From: Cryptosporangium arvum DSM 44712
GTDB lineage: Bacteria > Actinomycetota > Actinomycetes > Mycobacteriales > Cryptosporangiaceae
Reading direction: 5' to 3'
DNA length: 64,000 bases
Assembly: GCF_000585375.1 (NCBI RefSeq)
Contig: NZ_KK073874.1
Location: 2,294,001-2,358,000, forward strand
In this document: positions 1 through 8,089 of the stretch, in pieces
Layout: each line of letters opens with the position of its first letter
Position numbering within the stretch: position 1 is the stretch's first letter
The notes under the pieces: model-generated
Told to the model about the DNA's origin: nothing
The model's database searches: none
The model's input: only the letters and a program-made list of their open reading frames with translations
Position numbers and translations under genes: made by a program

Positions 1-862
1 CCGGGGCGAGCCACCCCGACGGCTTGCCGTCGGCGTCCACCAGCAGCCGCCACGAGTCGGCGACCCCGCCCGAGGTCACGACCCGCTCCGTGTCCAGCGA
101 CAGACCGTCCGACCCGACGAACGACAGCCGCCGCACCCCGCGGTCGTCGCCGAGGAACTCCTCGACGAACCGGTCCGACGGGGAGGCCAGCAGGCGCTCC
201 GGGGTGTCGAACTGGCCGATGCGGCCGCCGACCTCCAGGACGCACACCAGGTCTCCGAGCTTCACGGCCTCGTCGATGTCGTGCGTGACCAGCACGATCG
301 TCTTGTGCAGCTCGGTCTGCAGCCGCAGGAACTCCTCCTGCAGCTGCTTGCGGACGACGGGGTCGACGGCGCTGAACGGCTCGTCCATCAGCATCACCGG
401 CGGATCCGCGGCGAGCGCGCGCGCCACTCCGACGCGCTGCTGCTGACCACCGGAGAGCTGGTGCGGGTAGCGCTTGGCGAACGACGCCGGCAGGCCGACG
501 CGCTCCAGCAGCTCCATCGCGTGGGCCCTGGCCTGCTTCTTGTCCTGTCCGAGCAGGAACGGCACGGTCGCGATGTTGTCGACGATCGTCCGGTGCGGGA
601 GCAGCCCGCCGGCCTGGATCACGTAGCCGATGCGGCGGCGGAGCGTCGGGGGGTCCACGCTCCGCACGTCCTGCCCGTCCACGGTGATCGTTCCCGACGT
701 GGCGTCGATCATCCGGTTGATCATCCGCAGGGTCGTCGTCTTGCCGCAGCCGGACGGCCCCACCAGCACGGTGATCTTCCCGGCGGGGATCTCGAGGCTG
801 AGATCGTCGACGGCGACCGTCCCGTCGGGAAACTGCTTGGTCACGCTCTCGAAGGTGATCAC
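1..862 (-). CDS. ABC transporter ATP-binding protein, quaternary-amine (OpuCA/ProV) type, partial
   Basis: This is the ATPase subunit of an importer of the glycine betaine/carnitine/choline/ergothioneine class, acting at the inner face of the membrane. The start is GTG at 862-860; the C-terminus runs off the window. Reading the minus strand gives a Walker A GPSGCGKTT near residue 37, a Q-loop (YVIQAGGLLPHRT), the signature LSGGQQQRVGVARAL, Walker B VMLMDEPFSAVDP and the switch His in LVTHDID. The IQAGGLLPH wording and the extension after the ATPase core are typical of the OpuCA/ProV branch. The permease and binding-protein genes would lie beyond the left edge. It is divergent from the lyase gene at 988, with 125 bp for both promoters, so the solute may be the lyase substrate (inference). 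Confidence 0.9.
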   Translation of the reverse strand, partial: MITFESVTKQFPDGTVAVDDLSLEIPAGKITVLVGPSGCGKTTTLRMINRMIDATSGTITVDGQDVRSVDPPTLRRRIGYVIQAGGLLPHRTIVDNIATVPFLLGQDKKQARAHAMELLERVGLPASFAKRYPHQLSGGQQQRVGVARALAADPPVMLMDEPFSAVDPVVRKQLQEEFLRLQTELHKTIVLVTHDIDEAVKLGDLVCVLEVGGRIGQFDTPERLLASPSDRFVEEFLGDDRGVRRLSFVGSDGLSLDTERVVTSGGVADSWRLLVDADGKPSGWLAP

Positions 863-987
863 CCGGTAATCAGCGCTCCCGCCCCGTTGTGAATGGAGTT
901 CTTCATGCTTCTGTTGCGTGAAGATAGTGTCAAGATAGGTTCCGCGTAGCCGCTGTTAACTCGGTATGTAGCGTTGAAGGGGCATCG

Positions 988-2505
988 ATGTCGGAGGTGT
1001 TGCTCGACGGCGCCGCGCTGACCGCCGAGCAAGTGCGCAGCGTGGCGAGGCACGGCGCCCGCGTGATCGTGCACGAGGACGGTCTGATCCGCGCGAGCGC
1101 GGCCCACGAGTCGATCCGGGCGCTGAGCGCCGCCCGGCCGGTGTACGGCCGGACGACCGGCGTCGGGGCGAACCGGCTGGTCGCCGTGGAGTACGAGAGT
1201 TCGGCCGGACCGGTCGTGCTCGGCCCCGAGGGCAGCGTCGTGCCCGGCGACGCCGCGCCCGAGCCGATCGTGCGGCACGAACCCCACGGTCTGCGCCTGC
1301 TGCGCAGCCACGCCGGTGGCGCCGGTCCGCTGCTCGACCCGGTGAGCGTGCGGGCGATGCTCACGGTGCGGGCCAACCAGCTGGCCGCGGGCGGGTCCGG
1401 GGTCGCGCCGCACCTGCTCACCGCGCTCGCCGAAGCCCTCAACCGCGGCGCCATCCCGCCCGTGCACGCGTTCGGCGGCATCGGCACCGGTGACCTGCCC
1501 GCACTTGCCGTCACCGCGCTCTGCCTGCTCGGCGAGGTGCCGTGGCGCGGTGGGGCGATGGAGGCGGTGCCGTTCGACCCGGCCGACGCGCTGTCGTTCA
1601 TCAGCTCGAACGCCGGCTCGATCGGCGAGGCCGCACTGGCCTGCGCCGACCTGTCGGAACTGCTGCGCGCCAGCACCGTGATCACCGCGCTGGCGTTCCT
1701 GGCCTGCGACGGAAACAGCGAAGCGTACGAGGCCGTCGTCCACCTGGCGCGGCCGCACCCCGGCCAGCAGACCGTCGCGGCCCGGCTGCGTGACCTGCTC
1801 GCCGGCCAGCCGGTCAAGGCGGCGCGGATCCAGGACCCGTACAGCTACCGCGCGGTGCCCCAGGTGCACGGCCCGGCGCTGGACGCCGTCGTCGCGCTGG
1901 AACGGACGATGAGTATCGAGCTCAACGCCGCCGCGGAGAACCCACTCGTCGACTCGGTCGGGCGCCGGGTGCTGCACAACGCGAACTTCCACACCGCGTA
2001 CCTCGGGCTGTCCCTCGACGCGATGCGTAACGCGCTGTACCAGACCGCCGCGCTCTCGGTCGCCCGGCTGAGCCTGCTGCTGGAACCCGCGTTCACCGGG
2101 CTCGCGCCGTTCCTCGCCGCCGGACCGCCCGGATCGTCGGGGCTGATGATCCTGGAGTACGTCGCGCATTCCGCGCTCGGCGCGCTGCGCCTGCACGCGA
2201 CCCCGACGTCGCTGGCGACCGCGGTGGTCAGCCGCGGGGTCGAGGAGCACGCTCCGTTCTCCTCGCAGGCCGCACGCAACTCGCTCGACGCGGTCGGCAG
2301 CTACCGGATCGTGCTGGCCGCGGAACTCGTGGCGGCCGTACGGGCGCTGCGGATGCGGGGGACGCCGCCGGTCGACGGCCCGCTGGCCGAGGCCTTCGCG
2401 TACGCGGCGGAGCGGTTGCCCGATCGTCTCGACGACCGTCCGCTCGATCAGGACGTGGAGGATGCCGCCGGCCTGCTCCCGGCGCTGGCCGGTTTCGAGG
2501 GGTGA
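988..2505 (+). CDS. aromatic amino acid lyase (HAL/PAL) family protein with degenerate MIO triad
   Basis: A 505-residue homologue of histidine/phenylalanine ammonia-lyases, the usual family length. Family landmarks present are the inner-loop Tyr53 in PVYGRTTGVG, LRSHAGG near 105-111, the QDPYSYR motif and the ENPLV motif. The Ala-Ser-Gly triad that cyclises into the MIO electrophile is not there: the segment reads FGGIGTGDLPAL, i.e. Gly166-Thr167-Gly168 before the conserved Asp-Leu. A standard MIO is therefore doubtful. The enzyme may eliminate a better leaving group than ammonia; as I recall, ergothionase, which releases trimethylamine, is a HAL-like enzyme lacking MIO. The divergent quaternary-amine-type ABC ATPase fits that idea. 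The ATG has a GAAGGGG Shine-Dalgarno at 976-982. Family assignment is firm; substrate unknown. Confidence 0.88.
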   Translation: MSEVLLDGAALTAEQVRSVARHGARVIVHEDGLIRASAAHESIRALSAARPVYGRTTGVGANRLVAVEYESSAGPVVLGPEGSVVPGDAAPEPIVRHEPHGLRLLRSHAGGAGPLLDPVSVRAMLTVRANQLAAGGSGVAPHLLTALAEALNRGAIPPVHAFGGIGTGDLPALAVTALCLLGEVPWRGGAMEAVPFDPADALSFISSNAGSIGEAALACADLSELLRASTVITALAFLACDGNSEAYEAVVHLARPHPGQQTVAARLRDLLAGQPVKAARIQDPYSYRAVPQVHGPALDAVVALERTMSIELNAAAENPLVDSVGRRVLHNANFHTAYLGLSLDAMRNALYQTAALSVARLSLLLEPAFTGLAPFLAAGPPGSSGLMILEYVAHSALGALRLHATPTSLATAVVSRGVEEHAPFSSQAARNSLDAVGSYRIVLAAELVAAVRALRMRGTPPVDGPLAEAFAYAAERLPDRLDDRPLDQDVEDAAGLLPALAGFEG

Positions 2506-2533
2506 TCCCGGGGCCCGCGCGCGACCGGAGCGT

Positions 2534-2570
2534 GCGCGTGCGGATGCTCGCGCATCCACGCGCACTCTTT
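2534..2570 (+). terminator. predicted terminator after the lyase gene
   Basis: GCGCGTG (2534-2540) pairs with CACGCGC (2557-2563), and inside it GATGC (2543-2547) pairs with GCATC (2552-2556) over a TCGC loop; two bases (2541-2542) bulge. The hairpin is followed by ACTCTTT. It lies 29 bp after the lyase stop codon. The T tract is short, so efficiency is uncertain. Confidence 0.5.
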
Positions 2571-2674
2571 CGCTTCCGTCCACGGGCCCCATCCTCTGTC
2601 GCTCAGCGCCGGGTGCGCATCTTTTGACGTCGAATCGTGACCCACTCAACCCATCAACACGCTGGGATTAGAAC

Positions 2675-3529
2675 CTACCGGTCGGTGAAATAGCCGGCTC
2701 GTTCGGCCATCCCCTCGTACGCCTCCAGCCGCGCCTGGGTGCGCGCCGGGTCGGCGTCGGCCATGGCTTGCAGAACCACCGCGGCCAGCGCCACCGGCCC
2801 CGCGTAGGAGTCGAAGACCAGGCGGGTCCCGACGCCGGCGGCGAGCAACACGTCGACGTCGTCGGCGAACGGCGCGATCGGGGCGTCGGTGACCACCGCG
2901 CTGCGGAAGCCGAGCTCACGCGCGAAGCGCAGCGCGGCGATCGTCTCCTCGGCGTAGCGGGGCAGCGCGAACGCGAACACCCAGCGGCCACCGGCCTCCT
3001 GCGACTGCAGCAACGCGTCGTACACCGCGCTGCCCCCCGAGGTCACCACGCGCACGTCCGGGTGGATGCGCCTCGCCGCGTAGCCGAAGTAGTCGGCCAG
3101 CGGCGCCGAGATCCGGGCTCCGAGCACGGTCAGCGGCATCGACGCCGCCAGGTCCCGGCCCAGCGCGACGACCCGCGAGGGGTCGACCAGACTCTGGCGC
3201 AGCGCCTCCAGGTTGCGGATCTCCGCGTCGACCGCCGACTGCAGCTCGTTGCGGCGCACGGTCTCGGGGTCGGGCCGGTCGGCCAGCGCGCGCATCGCGA
3301 TCGGCCGCAGCGCCTTCTGCAGGTCGGGATAACCGGCGAAGCCGAGCGCGACCGCGAACCGCGTCACCGACGGCTGGCTCACGCCGACACGGCCGGCCAG
3401 GTCGACGCTGGAGAGGAACGCGGCCTCGGCGAGGTGGTCGAGCAGGTGCTGGGCGATGCGCCGCTGGGTGGGGGAGAGCCGGTGCGGCTCGAACAGCGCG
3501 AGCAGCTGCTCAGTCGGAGTTCGTCCCAC
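2675..3529 (-). CDS. RpiR/MurR-family transcriptional regulator (HTH-SIS)
   Basis: 284 residues. The N-terminal RpiR helix-turn-helix (about 1-80) reads LSPTQRRIAQHLLDH then VGVSQPSVTRFAVALGFAGYPDLQKAL, the family hallmark. The C-terminal half (about 120-260) is a SIS domain with the ALPRYAEETIAAL segment; SIS domains of this family bind phosphosugars or other small effectors. It is convergent with the lyase gene and 9 bp downstream of the LacI gene on the same strand, so the two regulators may be co-transcribed. Targets are not evident; the lyase/ABC pair is the nearest candidate. Confidence 0.9.
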   Translation of the reverse strand: MGRTPTEQLLALFEPHRLSPTQRRIAQHLLDHLAEAAFLSSVDLAGRVGVSQPSVTRFAVALGFAGYPDLQKALRPIAMRALADRPDPETVRRNELQSAVDAEIRNLEALRQSLVDPSRVVALGRDLAASMPLTVLGARISAPLADYFGYAARRIHPDVRVVTSGGSAVYDALLQSQEAGGRWVFAFALPRYAEETIAALRFARELGFRSAVVTDAPIAPFADDVDVLLAAGVGTRLVFDSYAGPVALAAVVLQAMADADPARTQARLEAYEGMAERAGYFTDR

Positions 3530-3538
3530 GCGACGAGC

Positions 3539-4525
3539 TTAAGGGGAGGTGGACTCACGCACCCAAAGACGGGGGGACCGGACGAATCGACGATGTTCGG
3601 TGCGGCCCTCGACGGCCAGGCCGGCCGCCTGCCGCACGATGCCGTCCAGGTCCCAGTCGACGGTCGTCAACGCCGGGCTGAGCAGAGCGGACATCGGGTG
3701 CGAGTCGTAGCCCATCACCGACACGTCACGCGGGACGTCGAGCCCGAGCTGTCGCGCCGCCGCGTAGACGCCGTAGGCGATCGAGTCGGCGAAGCAGAAC
3801 ACGGCGCTGGGTCTCTCGGCGGCCTCCAGGACGGCGACCGCGCAGGCGGTGGCACCGGCGAGCGCGTGGGGCGAGGTGACCAGGCGGACGTCGAGCCCGA
3901 GCCGCGCGGCCTCCACGCCCACGTGCACCTCCGCCGGCCGGTCGGGCGTGCTCGGGCGGTTGGGCGTCAGCACCGCGATGTGCCGGTGGCCGAGCCCGGC
4001 CAGGTGCTCGAGCGCGAGCGTCACGCCGGTGCGGTTGTCGAAGAGCACCTCCCCGCCCTCGACGCCACGCAGCGGATCGCCGATCGAGACGATCGGCAAC
4101 GAGGTGGCCAGCGCGGCCCAGTCCGGCGCCGACGGGTCGATCGGTTGCACGACGAGCGCGTCCACCCGCTGGTCGCGGAGCTGGCGGGCGAGGATCGCCT
4201 CGCGGGCCGGGTCGCCGGCCGCGTCCAGGATCAGCGCGTACCGGTCCTGGCCGAGCAGTTCGCGCCCCATCGCGACGGCCAGCGACTGCTGCCAGAGGTC
4301 CTCCAGCGACCCGCAGAGCAGCCCGACCGTGCCGGTGCGGCCGCTGGCCAGCGCGCGGGCGATCGGGTCGGCCTCGTAGCCGAGCTCGGCGGCGGCCGCG
4401 CGGACCCGACGCTGCGTCTCCTCGGACGTCTGCAGGCCGCGCAAGGCGTAGGAGACCGCGGCGGTGGACAGCCCGGTCGCCTCGGCCACGTGGCGGATCG
4501 TGGCGCGTTTCCGTTGTTGCGGCAC
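3539..4525 (-). CDS. LacI-family transcriptional regulator
   Basis: 328 residues from a GTG at 4525; the reading frame stays open further upstream, but that part lacks homology and overlaps the divergent gene at 4602. The N-terminal HTH reads RATIRHVAEATGLSTAAVSYALRG, followed by the hinge-helix region (IARALASGRTGTVGLL) and a periplasmic-binding-protein-like effector domain ending at SVMGYDSHPMSALLSPALTTVDWD. The two perfect palindromes at 4899 and 4922 have the symmetric CG-centred form typical of LacI-family operators, so this protein is the best candidate to control the amidohydrolase/cupin operon (inference from proximity). Confidence 0.9.
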   Translation of the reverse strand: MPQQRKRATIRHVAEATGLSTAAVSYALRGLQTSEETQRRVRAAAAELGYEADPIARALASGRTGTVGLLCGSLEDLWQQSLAVAMGRELLGQDRYALILDAAGDPAREAILARQLRDQRVDALVVQPIDPSAPDWAALATSLPIVSIGDPLRGVEGGEVLFDNRTGVTLALEHLAGLGHRHIAVLTPNRPSTPDRPAEVHVGVEAARLGLDVRLVTSPHALAGATACAVAVLEAAERPSAVFCFADSIAYGVYAAARQLGLDVPRDVSVMGYDSHPMSALLSPALTTVDWDLDGIVRQAAGLAVEGRTEHRRFVRSPRLWVRESTSP

Positions 4526-4601
4526 GGTTTCCAGCGTAGTGAGGCGCGCTGTCCGGCGTGGCGTGCGCGGCGTTGCTCCCGTACGCGGTTTTTCTAGGGA
4601 T

Positions 4602-4886
4602 ATGACGGAACCCGAGAAGACCCCGCGCATCGTCCGTGTCATCACGCCCGAGGACCACCACGCCGTCGAGACGACGCACGCGCGGACCGCGTCGCCGGCC
4701 GAGCTCCTGGCCGGGAAGGTCCGCGGCGGCGAAGCCGAGCACGTGGAAGTCGTCGTCGAGTACTGCGAAGGACCGACCGGCACCCACCAGTTCACCGTCG
4801 ACCTCGGTGACGGTGCCCCGCTGGTGATCCCGGCCGAGCCGCCGGTGGAGGAATGGCTGTTGGCGCACGGCGTCTCGACCTCTTGA
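4602..4886 (+). CDS. small hypothetical protein, 94 residues
   Basis: The ATG at 4602 follows an AGGGA Shine-Dalgarno at 4596-4600. The product is acidic and soluble with no signal peptide or membrane segment; it contains VVVEYCEGPTGTHQFTVDLGDG and ends at EEWLLAHGVSTS. G/C at third positions is high, supporting a real gene. I do not recognise a family. It is divergent from the LacI regulator (76 bp between starts) and 13 bp upstream of the first LacI-type palindrome, which may also lie in its 3' flank. Confidence 0.6.
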   Translation: MTEPEKTPRIVRVITPEDHHAVETTHARTASPAELLAGKVRGGEAEHVEVVVEYCEGPTGTHQFTVDLGDGAPLVIPAEPPVEEWLLAHGVSTS

Positions 4887-4898
4887 CGAGGGGGGAGG

Positions 4899-4912
4899 TT
4901 AACCGGTTAACT
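4899..4912. promoter_or_regulatory. LacI-type operator, copy 1
   Basis: Perfect 14-bp palindrome GTTAACCGGTTAAC with a central CG, the shape LacI-family dimers recognise. It is the upstream copy of two identical sites whose centres are 23 bp apart (about two helical turns), in the 80 bp before the amidohydrolase gene. Confidence 0.75.
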
Positions 4913-4921
4913 TCCGAGTGA

Positions 4922-4935
4922 GTTAACCGGTTAAC
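4922..4935. promoter_or_regulatory. LacI-type operator, copy 2
   Basis: Second identical GTTAACCGGTTAAC palindrome, 31 bp before the amidohydrolase ATG at 4966, positioned to block RNA polymerase. Binding by the LacI regulator at 3539-4525 is inferred from proximity. Confidence 0.75.
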
Positions 4936-4965
4936 CCTCTAAGTCGGTAGGAATACCCTTCTGAC

Positions 4966-5859
4966 ATGCGTATCGACGTTCACCAGCACCTGTGGCCCCA
5001 GCCGCTGATCGAGGCCCTGCGGGCGCGGACGACGCCGCCCCGGCTCGACGGCTGGACGCTGCACACCGCGAGCGCACCGCCGTTCGACGTCGATCCGGCC
5101 GACCACGACGTCGCCGCCCGGATCGCGCTCATCGACGCGGACGGGCTCGACCGGGCCCTGATCTCGCTCTCCAGCCCGCTGGGGATCGAGTGGCTGCCCG
5201 ACGCCGGCGACCTGCTCGATGCCTATCACGAGGGCGTCACGGCGCTGCCGGGACGCTTCGGGGCCTGGGCCGCGGCCGGGCTGCTCCCGGTCGACCCCGG
5301 GGCGCTCGAGCGTGCACTCGACGCCGGCTGCGTCGGACTCCAGCTGCCGGCGAACGCGCTGCTGGACCCGGCCGGGTACGCGCACTGCGCCCCCCTGCTC
5401 GACGTGCTCGAACGCCGCAGCGCGCCGCTGCTCGTGCATCCCGGGCCGCACCCCGCCCCGCCCGACGGCGCGCCCGGCTGGTGGCCGGCGCTGAGCCCCT
5501 ACGTCCACCAGATGCACGACGCGTGGCACGCGTTCCTCGCGTTCGGCCGGGCCGCTCATCCCACGCTGCGCGTCTGCTTCGCGTTGCTCGCCGGACTGGG
5601 TCCGTTGCACGGGGAACGGCTCGCGGCCCGGGGCGGCCCGGCCCGCCGTCCGGTCGACATGGACGCGTTCGTGGACACGTCGTCGTACGGGCCGCGCGCG
5701 GTCGACGCGATCACCCGGGTGCTCGGCGTCGATCTGGTGGTCCTCGGCTCCGACCGGCCCTACGCGACCGTGCCCGACTTCGGCCTGGGCGACGCGTTCG
5801 ACCACGCGCTCGCCGTCTCCAATCCCGCGCGTCTGCTGTACGGAAAGGGAAAGAAGTGA
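4966..5859 (+). CDS. amidohydrolase-family (TIM-barrel) protein
   Basis: 297 residues of the amidohydrolase-2 type, metal-dependent hydrolases or decarboxylases acting on C-N or C-C bonds. Visible features are the N-terminal metal motif DVHQHL (His-x-His), the strand-5 LLVHPGPHP segment and the C-terminal metal Asp in VVLGSDRPYATV. There is no signal peptide, so it is cytoplasmic. The start is ATG at 4966 with a weak AGGAAT upstream. It overlaps the cupin gene by 4 bp (GTGA), implying translational coupling. Both are preceded by two LacI-type operators. Substrate unknown. Confidence 0.85.
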   Translation: MRIDVHQHLWPQPLIEALRARTTPPRLDGWTLHTASAPPFDVDPADHDVAARIALIDADGLDRALISLSSPLGIEWLPDAGDLLDAYHEGVTALPGRFGAWAAAGLLPVDPGALERALDAGCVGLQLPANALLDPAGYAHCAPLLDVLERRSAPLLVHPGPHPAPPDGAPGWWPALSPYVHQMHDAWHAFLAFGRAAHPTLRVCFALLAGLGPLHGERLAARGGPARRPVDMDAFVDTSSYGPRAVDAITRVLGVDLVVLGSDRPYATVPDFGLGDAFDHALAVSNPARLLYGKGKK

Positions 5860-6341
5860 ACTTACCGGCACGCGACCTGACGAAGCGCGAGCTGAAAGAG
5901 CTTGTCGACGACCTGGCCGGCCATCCCGAGCGATGGCGCGAGCACATCGCGTTCTCCGACACCGAGCGGCACTACGTCTCGCTATACCGCGACGACCACG
6001 TCGACGTGTGGCTGCTCTGCTGGACCCCGCAGAACGACACCGGCTGGCACGACCATGACATCTCGTCCGGCGCGGTGGCCGTCGTCCAGGGCGCGGTGCA
6101 CGAGAACAACCCGCGGATCGGCGGCGAACACGTCGACGTCGTCGTGCGCGAGGGCGAGTCGTTCTGCTTCGGGCCGGACCACATCCACCGGATGGCGGGC
6201 GCCGACCCGGAGAGCGTCTCGATCCACGCCTACTCGCCGCCGCTCTGGCGGCTGGGCACCTACCTGATCACCGACGACGGGGTGATGCGCCGCACGTCGG
6301 TGAGCTACGCCGACGAGTTGCGCCCCCTCGAGGTGGCGTAG
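5856..6341 (+). CDS. cysteine dioxygenase-like cupin
   Basis: 161 residues from a GTG at 5856 that overlaps the preceding stop codon. It is a type I cysteine dioxygenase-like cupin: the WHDHDISSGAVAVVQG segment supplies the two iron-binding histidines of cupin motif 1, and FGPDHIHRM gives the third His. Thiol dioxygenases of this family oxidise cysteine, 3-mercaptopropionate or related thiols to sulfinates. Partnership with the amidohydrolase suggests breakdown of a thiol-containing compound (inference). The native thiol is not predictable from sequence. Confidence 0.85.
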   Translation: MNLPARDLTKRELKELVDDLAGHPERWREHIAFSDTERHYVSLYRDDHVDVWLLCWTPQNDTGWHDHDISSGAVAVVQGAVHENNPRIGGEHVDVVVREGESFCFGPDHIHRMAGADPESVSIHAYSPPLWRLGTYLITDDGVMRRTSVSYADELRPLEVA

Positions 6342-6359
6342 CCGAGGCACTCTGACCTG

Positions 6360-7184
6360 GTGCGAAGACTCCTGCCGGCGCTGCTCCTGCTCCTGGTCGC
6401 CGGCTGTTCCCGGCCGGATCCGGACGTGCACACGCTGGGTGAACGGACCTATCGGACGCACGGCTCCGGCGGGACGGCCGTGATCGTGCTGCACGGCGGC
6501 GGCGGCAACGGCGCCCAGATCGCCGAGCAGACCGGCTTCGACGCGCTGGCCGACCGCGAGGGCTTCCGCGCGGTGTACCCGGACGGGTCCGGCCGCACGG
6601 ACCTGCGCACCTGGAACGCGGGCAGCTGCTGCGCGTACGCCCACGACCAGGGCGTCGACGACGTCGGGTTCATCCGCGCGCTGATCGCCGAGCTCGACGC
6701 CGACCGGGTCTTCGTCACCGGCTTCTCCAACGGCGCCATGCTCACCTACCGGCTCGGTTGCGAACTCGCCGACGAGATCACCGCGATCGCCCCGGTCTCC
6801 GGCTCGCTGGGCGTCCCGTCCTGCGAGCCGTCCCGCCCGCTCCCGGTGTACGTCATCCACGGCGACGCCGATCAGGTCGTGCCGTACGCCGGGGGGAAGT
6901 CGGCGAAACGCGTCGCGGGGTCGCACCCGTCGGTCGGGTACGCCGTCGGCGTCTGGACCGGCGTGGACCGGTGCACCGGCGCGCCGGTCCGCTCGGTCTC
7001 GGGCGTGGTCGTGTCCGACCGGTACACCTCGTGCGCGTCCGGGACCGAGGTGCGGCTCGACACGATCACCGGCGGCGGGCACGCGTGGCCGGGCGGTGTC
7101 CCGGGGCGGCGCGGCGCCGATCAACCGGCCGATTTTGACGCCTCGGCCGCGATCTGGGCGTTCTTCACGACCCACGGCGGTTAG
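6360..7184 (+). CDS. lipoprotein esterase, polyhydroxybutyrate-depolymerase/LpqC type
   Basis: 274 residues from a GTG at 6360. The N-terminus is a lipoprotein signal (MRRLLPALLLLL, lipobox LVAGC, Cys16), so the enzyme is anchored outside the membrane. The alpha/beta-hydrolase body has the VIVLHGGGGNG oxyanion-hole strand, the nucleophile elbow GFSNGAM and the catalytic His in GGGHAWPGG; Asp is probably in VIHGDADQVVPY. Members hydrolyse polyhydroxyalkanoates, feruloyl or acetyl esters. It starts 18 bp after the cupin and may be read through from that operon, although function differs. Confidence 0.85.
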   Translation: MRRLLPALLLLLVAGCSRPDPDVHTLGERTYRTHGSGGTAVIVLHGGGGNGAQIAEQTGFDALADREGFRAVYPDGSGRTDLRTWNAGSCCAYAHDQGVDDVGFIRALIAELDADRVFVTGFSNGAMLTYRLGCELADEITAIAPVSGSLGVPSCEPSRPLPVYVIHGDADQVVPYAGGKSAKRVAGSHPSVGYAVGVWTGVDRCTGAPVRSVSGVVVSDRYTSCASGTEVRLDTITGGGHAWPGGVPGRRGADQPADFDASAAIWAFFTTHGG

Positions 7185-7231
7185 TTGTCGGGGGCGGCTG
7201 GTAAATCTCTTCGCGAAGAAGGGAGCCGCGA

Positions 7232-8089
7232 ATGTCGGCGTTAGCGACCGTGCTGGTCGGATTGGCCGTGGTGGTGGTGATCGCGGCCGGTGTCGGGATC
7301 GCGGCCCATGTCCGTCACCGCCGCTGGGGCGCGTTGACCGGTGGTCACGCGCACAACGACTACCGGCATTCCCGCCCGCTGCTCGCGGCGCTCGACCAGG
7401 GCTTCACCAGCGTCGAGGTCGACATCTGGCCCCACCAGGACGAGCGCGGCGTCCCCCGGCTGCTGGTCGGGCACGACGCGGAGGACCTCGAGTACTGGCG
7501 CACGCTGCGCGGCCTGTACCTCGATCCGCTCGCGCGCCGGGTGGCCGAGCACGGCGGTGTGCTGCCCGGGTACGACCGGCCGTTCCAGTTGCTGGTCGAG
7601 ATCAAGAACGACCCGGAGTGGTGCTGGGAGCTGCTCGCGGCCGAGCTCGACAACTACACCGACATGCTGACCCGCTTCGAGGGCGACGAGATCCACGCCG
7701 GCGCGGTCACCGTGGTCATCACCGGTAAGCCGCCGAAGAAGGAGCTCGCCGCCGCACCCGTGCGCTACGCCGCGTGTGACGGTTCGCTCGCCGCGGTGGG
7801 GAGCGATTCGCCGGCCTCGCTGGTGCCGTTGTGCAGCGAGAAGTGGGACTGGAAGTTCACCTGGGACGGCCACGGCGCGATGCCCGACGCCGAGCGCGAG
7901 TTGCTCCGTGAGTGGGTCGCGAAGGCGCACGCCGAGGGCCGCACCGTGCGCTTCTGGGGCGTGCCCGCCCACTCCCGGCGGCAGCGCCGTGCCTTCTGGC
8001 GGGAGATGCGCGACGCCGAGGTCGACTACCTCGGCACCGACGACCTGTCCGCGCTCCGGGCGTTCCTGCACGTGCCCTCGGGGCGTTAG
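7232..8089 (+). CDS. membrane-anchored PI-PLC-like phosphodiesterase (Aim6 type)
   Basis: 285 residues. One N-terminal membrane segment (about 3-27) is followed by the GGHAHNDYRHSRPLLAAL motif characteristic of Aim6-like members of the PI-PLC/GDPD TIM-barrel superfamily. SVEVDIWP supplies the Glu and Asp metal ligands, and LLVGHD contributes the second His. The C-terminal VDYLGTDDL is a superfamily feature. Probably an extracytoplasmic phosphodiesterase; substrate unknown. AAGGGAG Shine-Dalgarno upstream of ATG 7232. Its stop overlaps the convergent azoreductase stop by 4 bp. Confidence 0.75.
   Translation: MSALATVLVGLAVVVVIAAGVGIAAHVRHRRWGALTGGHAHNDYRHSRPLLAALDQGFTSVEVDIWPHQDERGVPRLLVGHDAEDLEYWRTLRGLYLDPLARRVAEHGGVLPGYDRPFQLLVEIKNDPEWCWELLAAELDNYTDMLTRFEGDEIHAGAVTVVITGKPPKKELAAAPVRYAACDGSLAAVGSDSPASLVPLCSEKWDWKFTWDGHGAMPDAERELLREWVAKAHAEGRTVRFWGVPAHSRRQRRAFWREMRDAEVDYLGTDDLSALRAFLHVPSGR

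Noticed and set aside
859-2649. 596-codon open frame on the minus strand opposite the lyase gene
   Set aside because: Arg/Gly/Asp-rich composition without domains, a typical antisense shadow of a high-GC gene; the plus-strand frame has clear family motifs.
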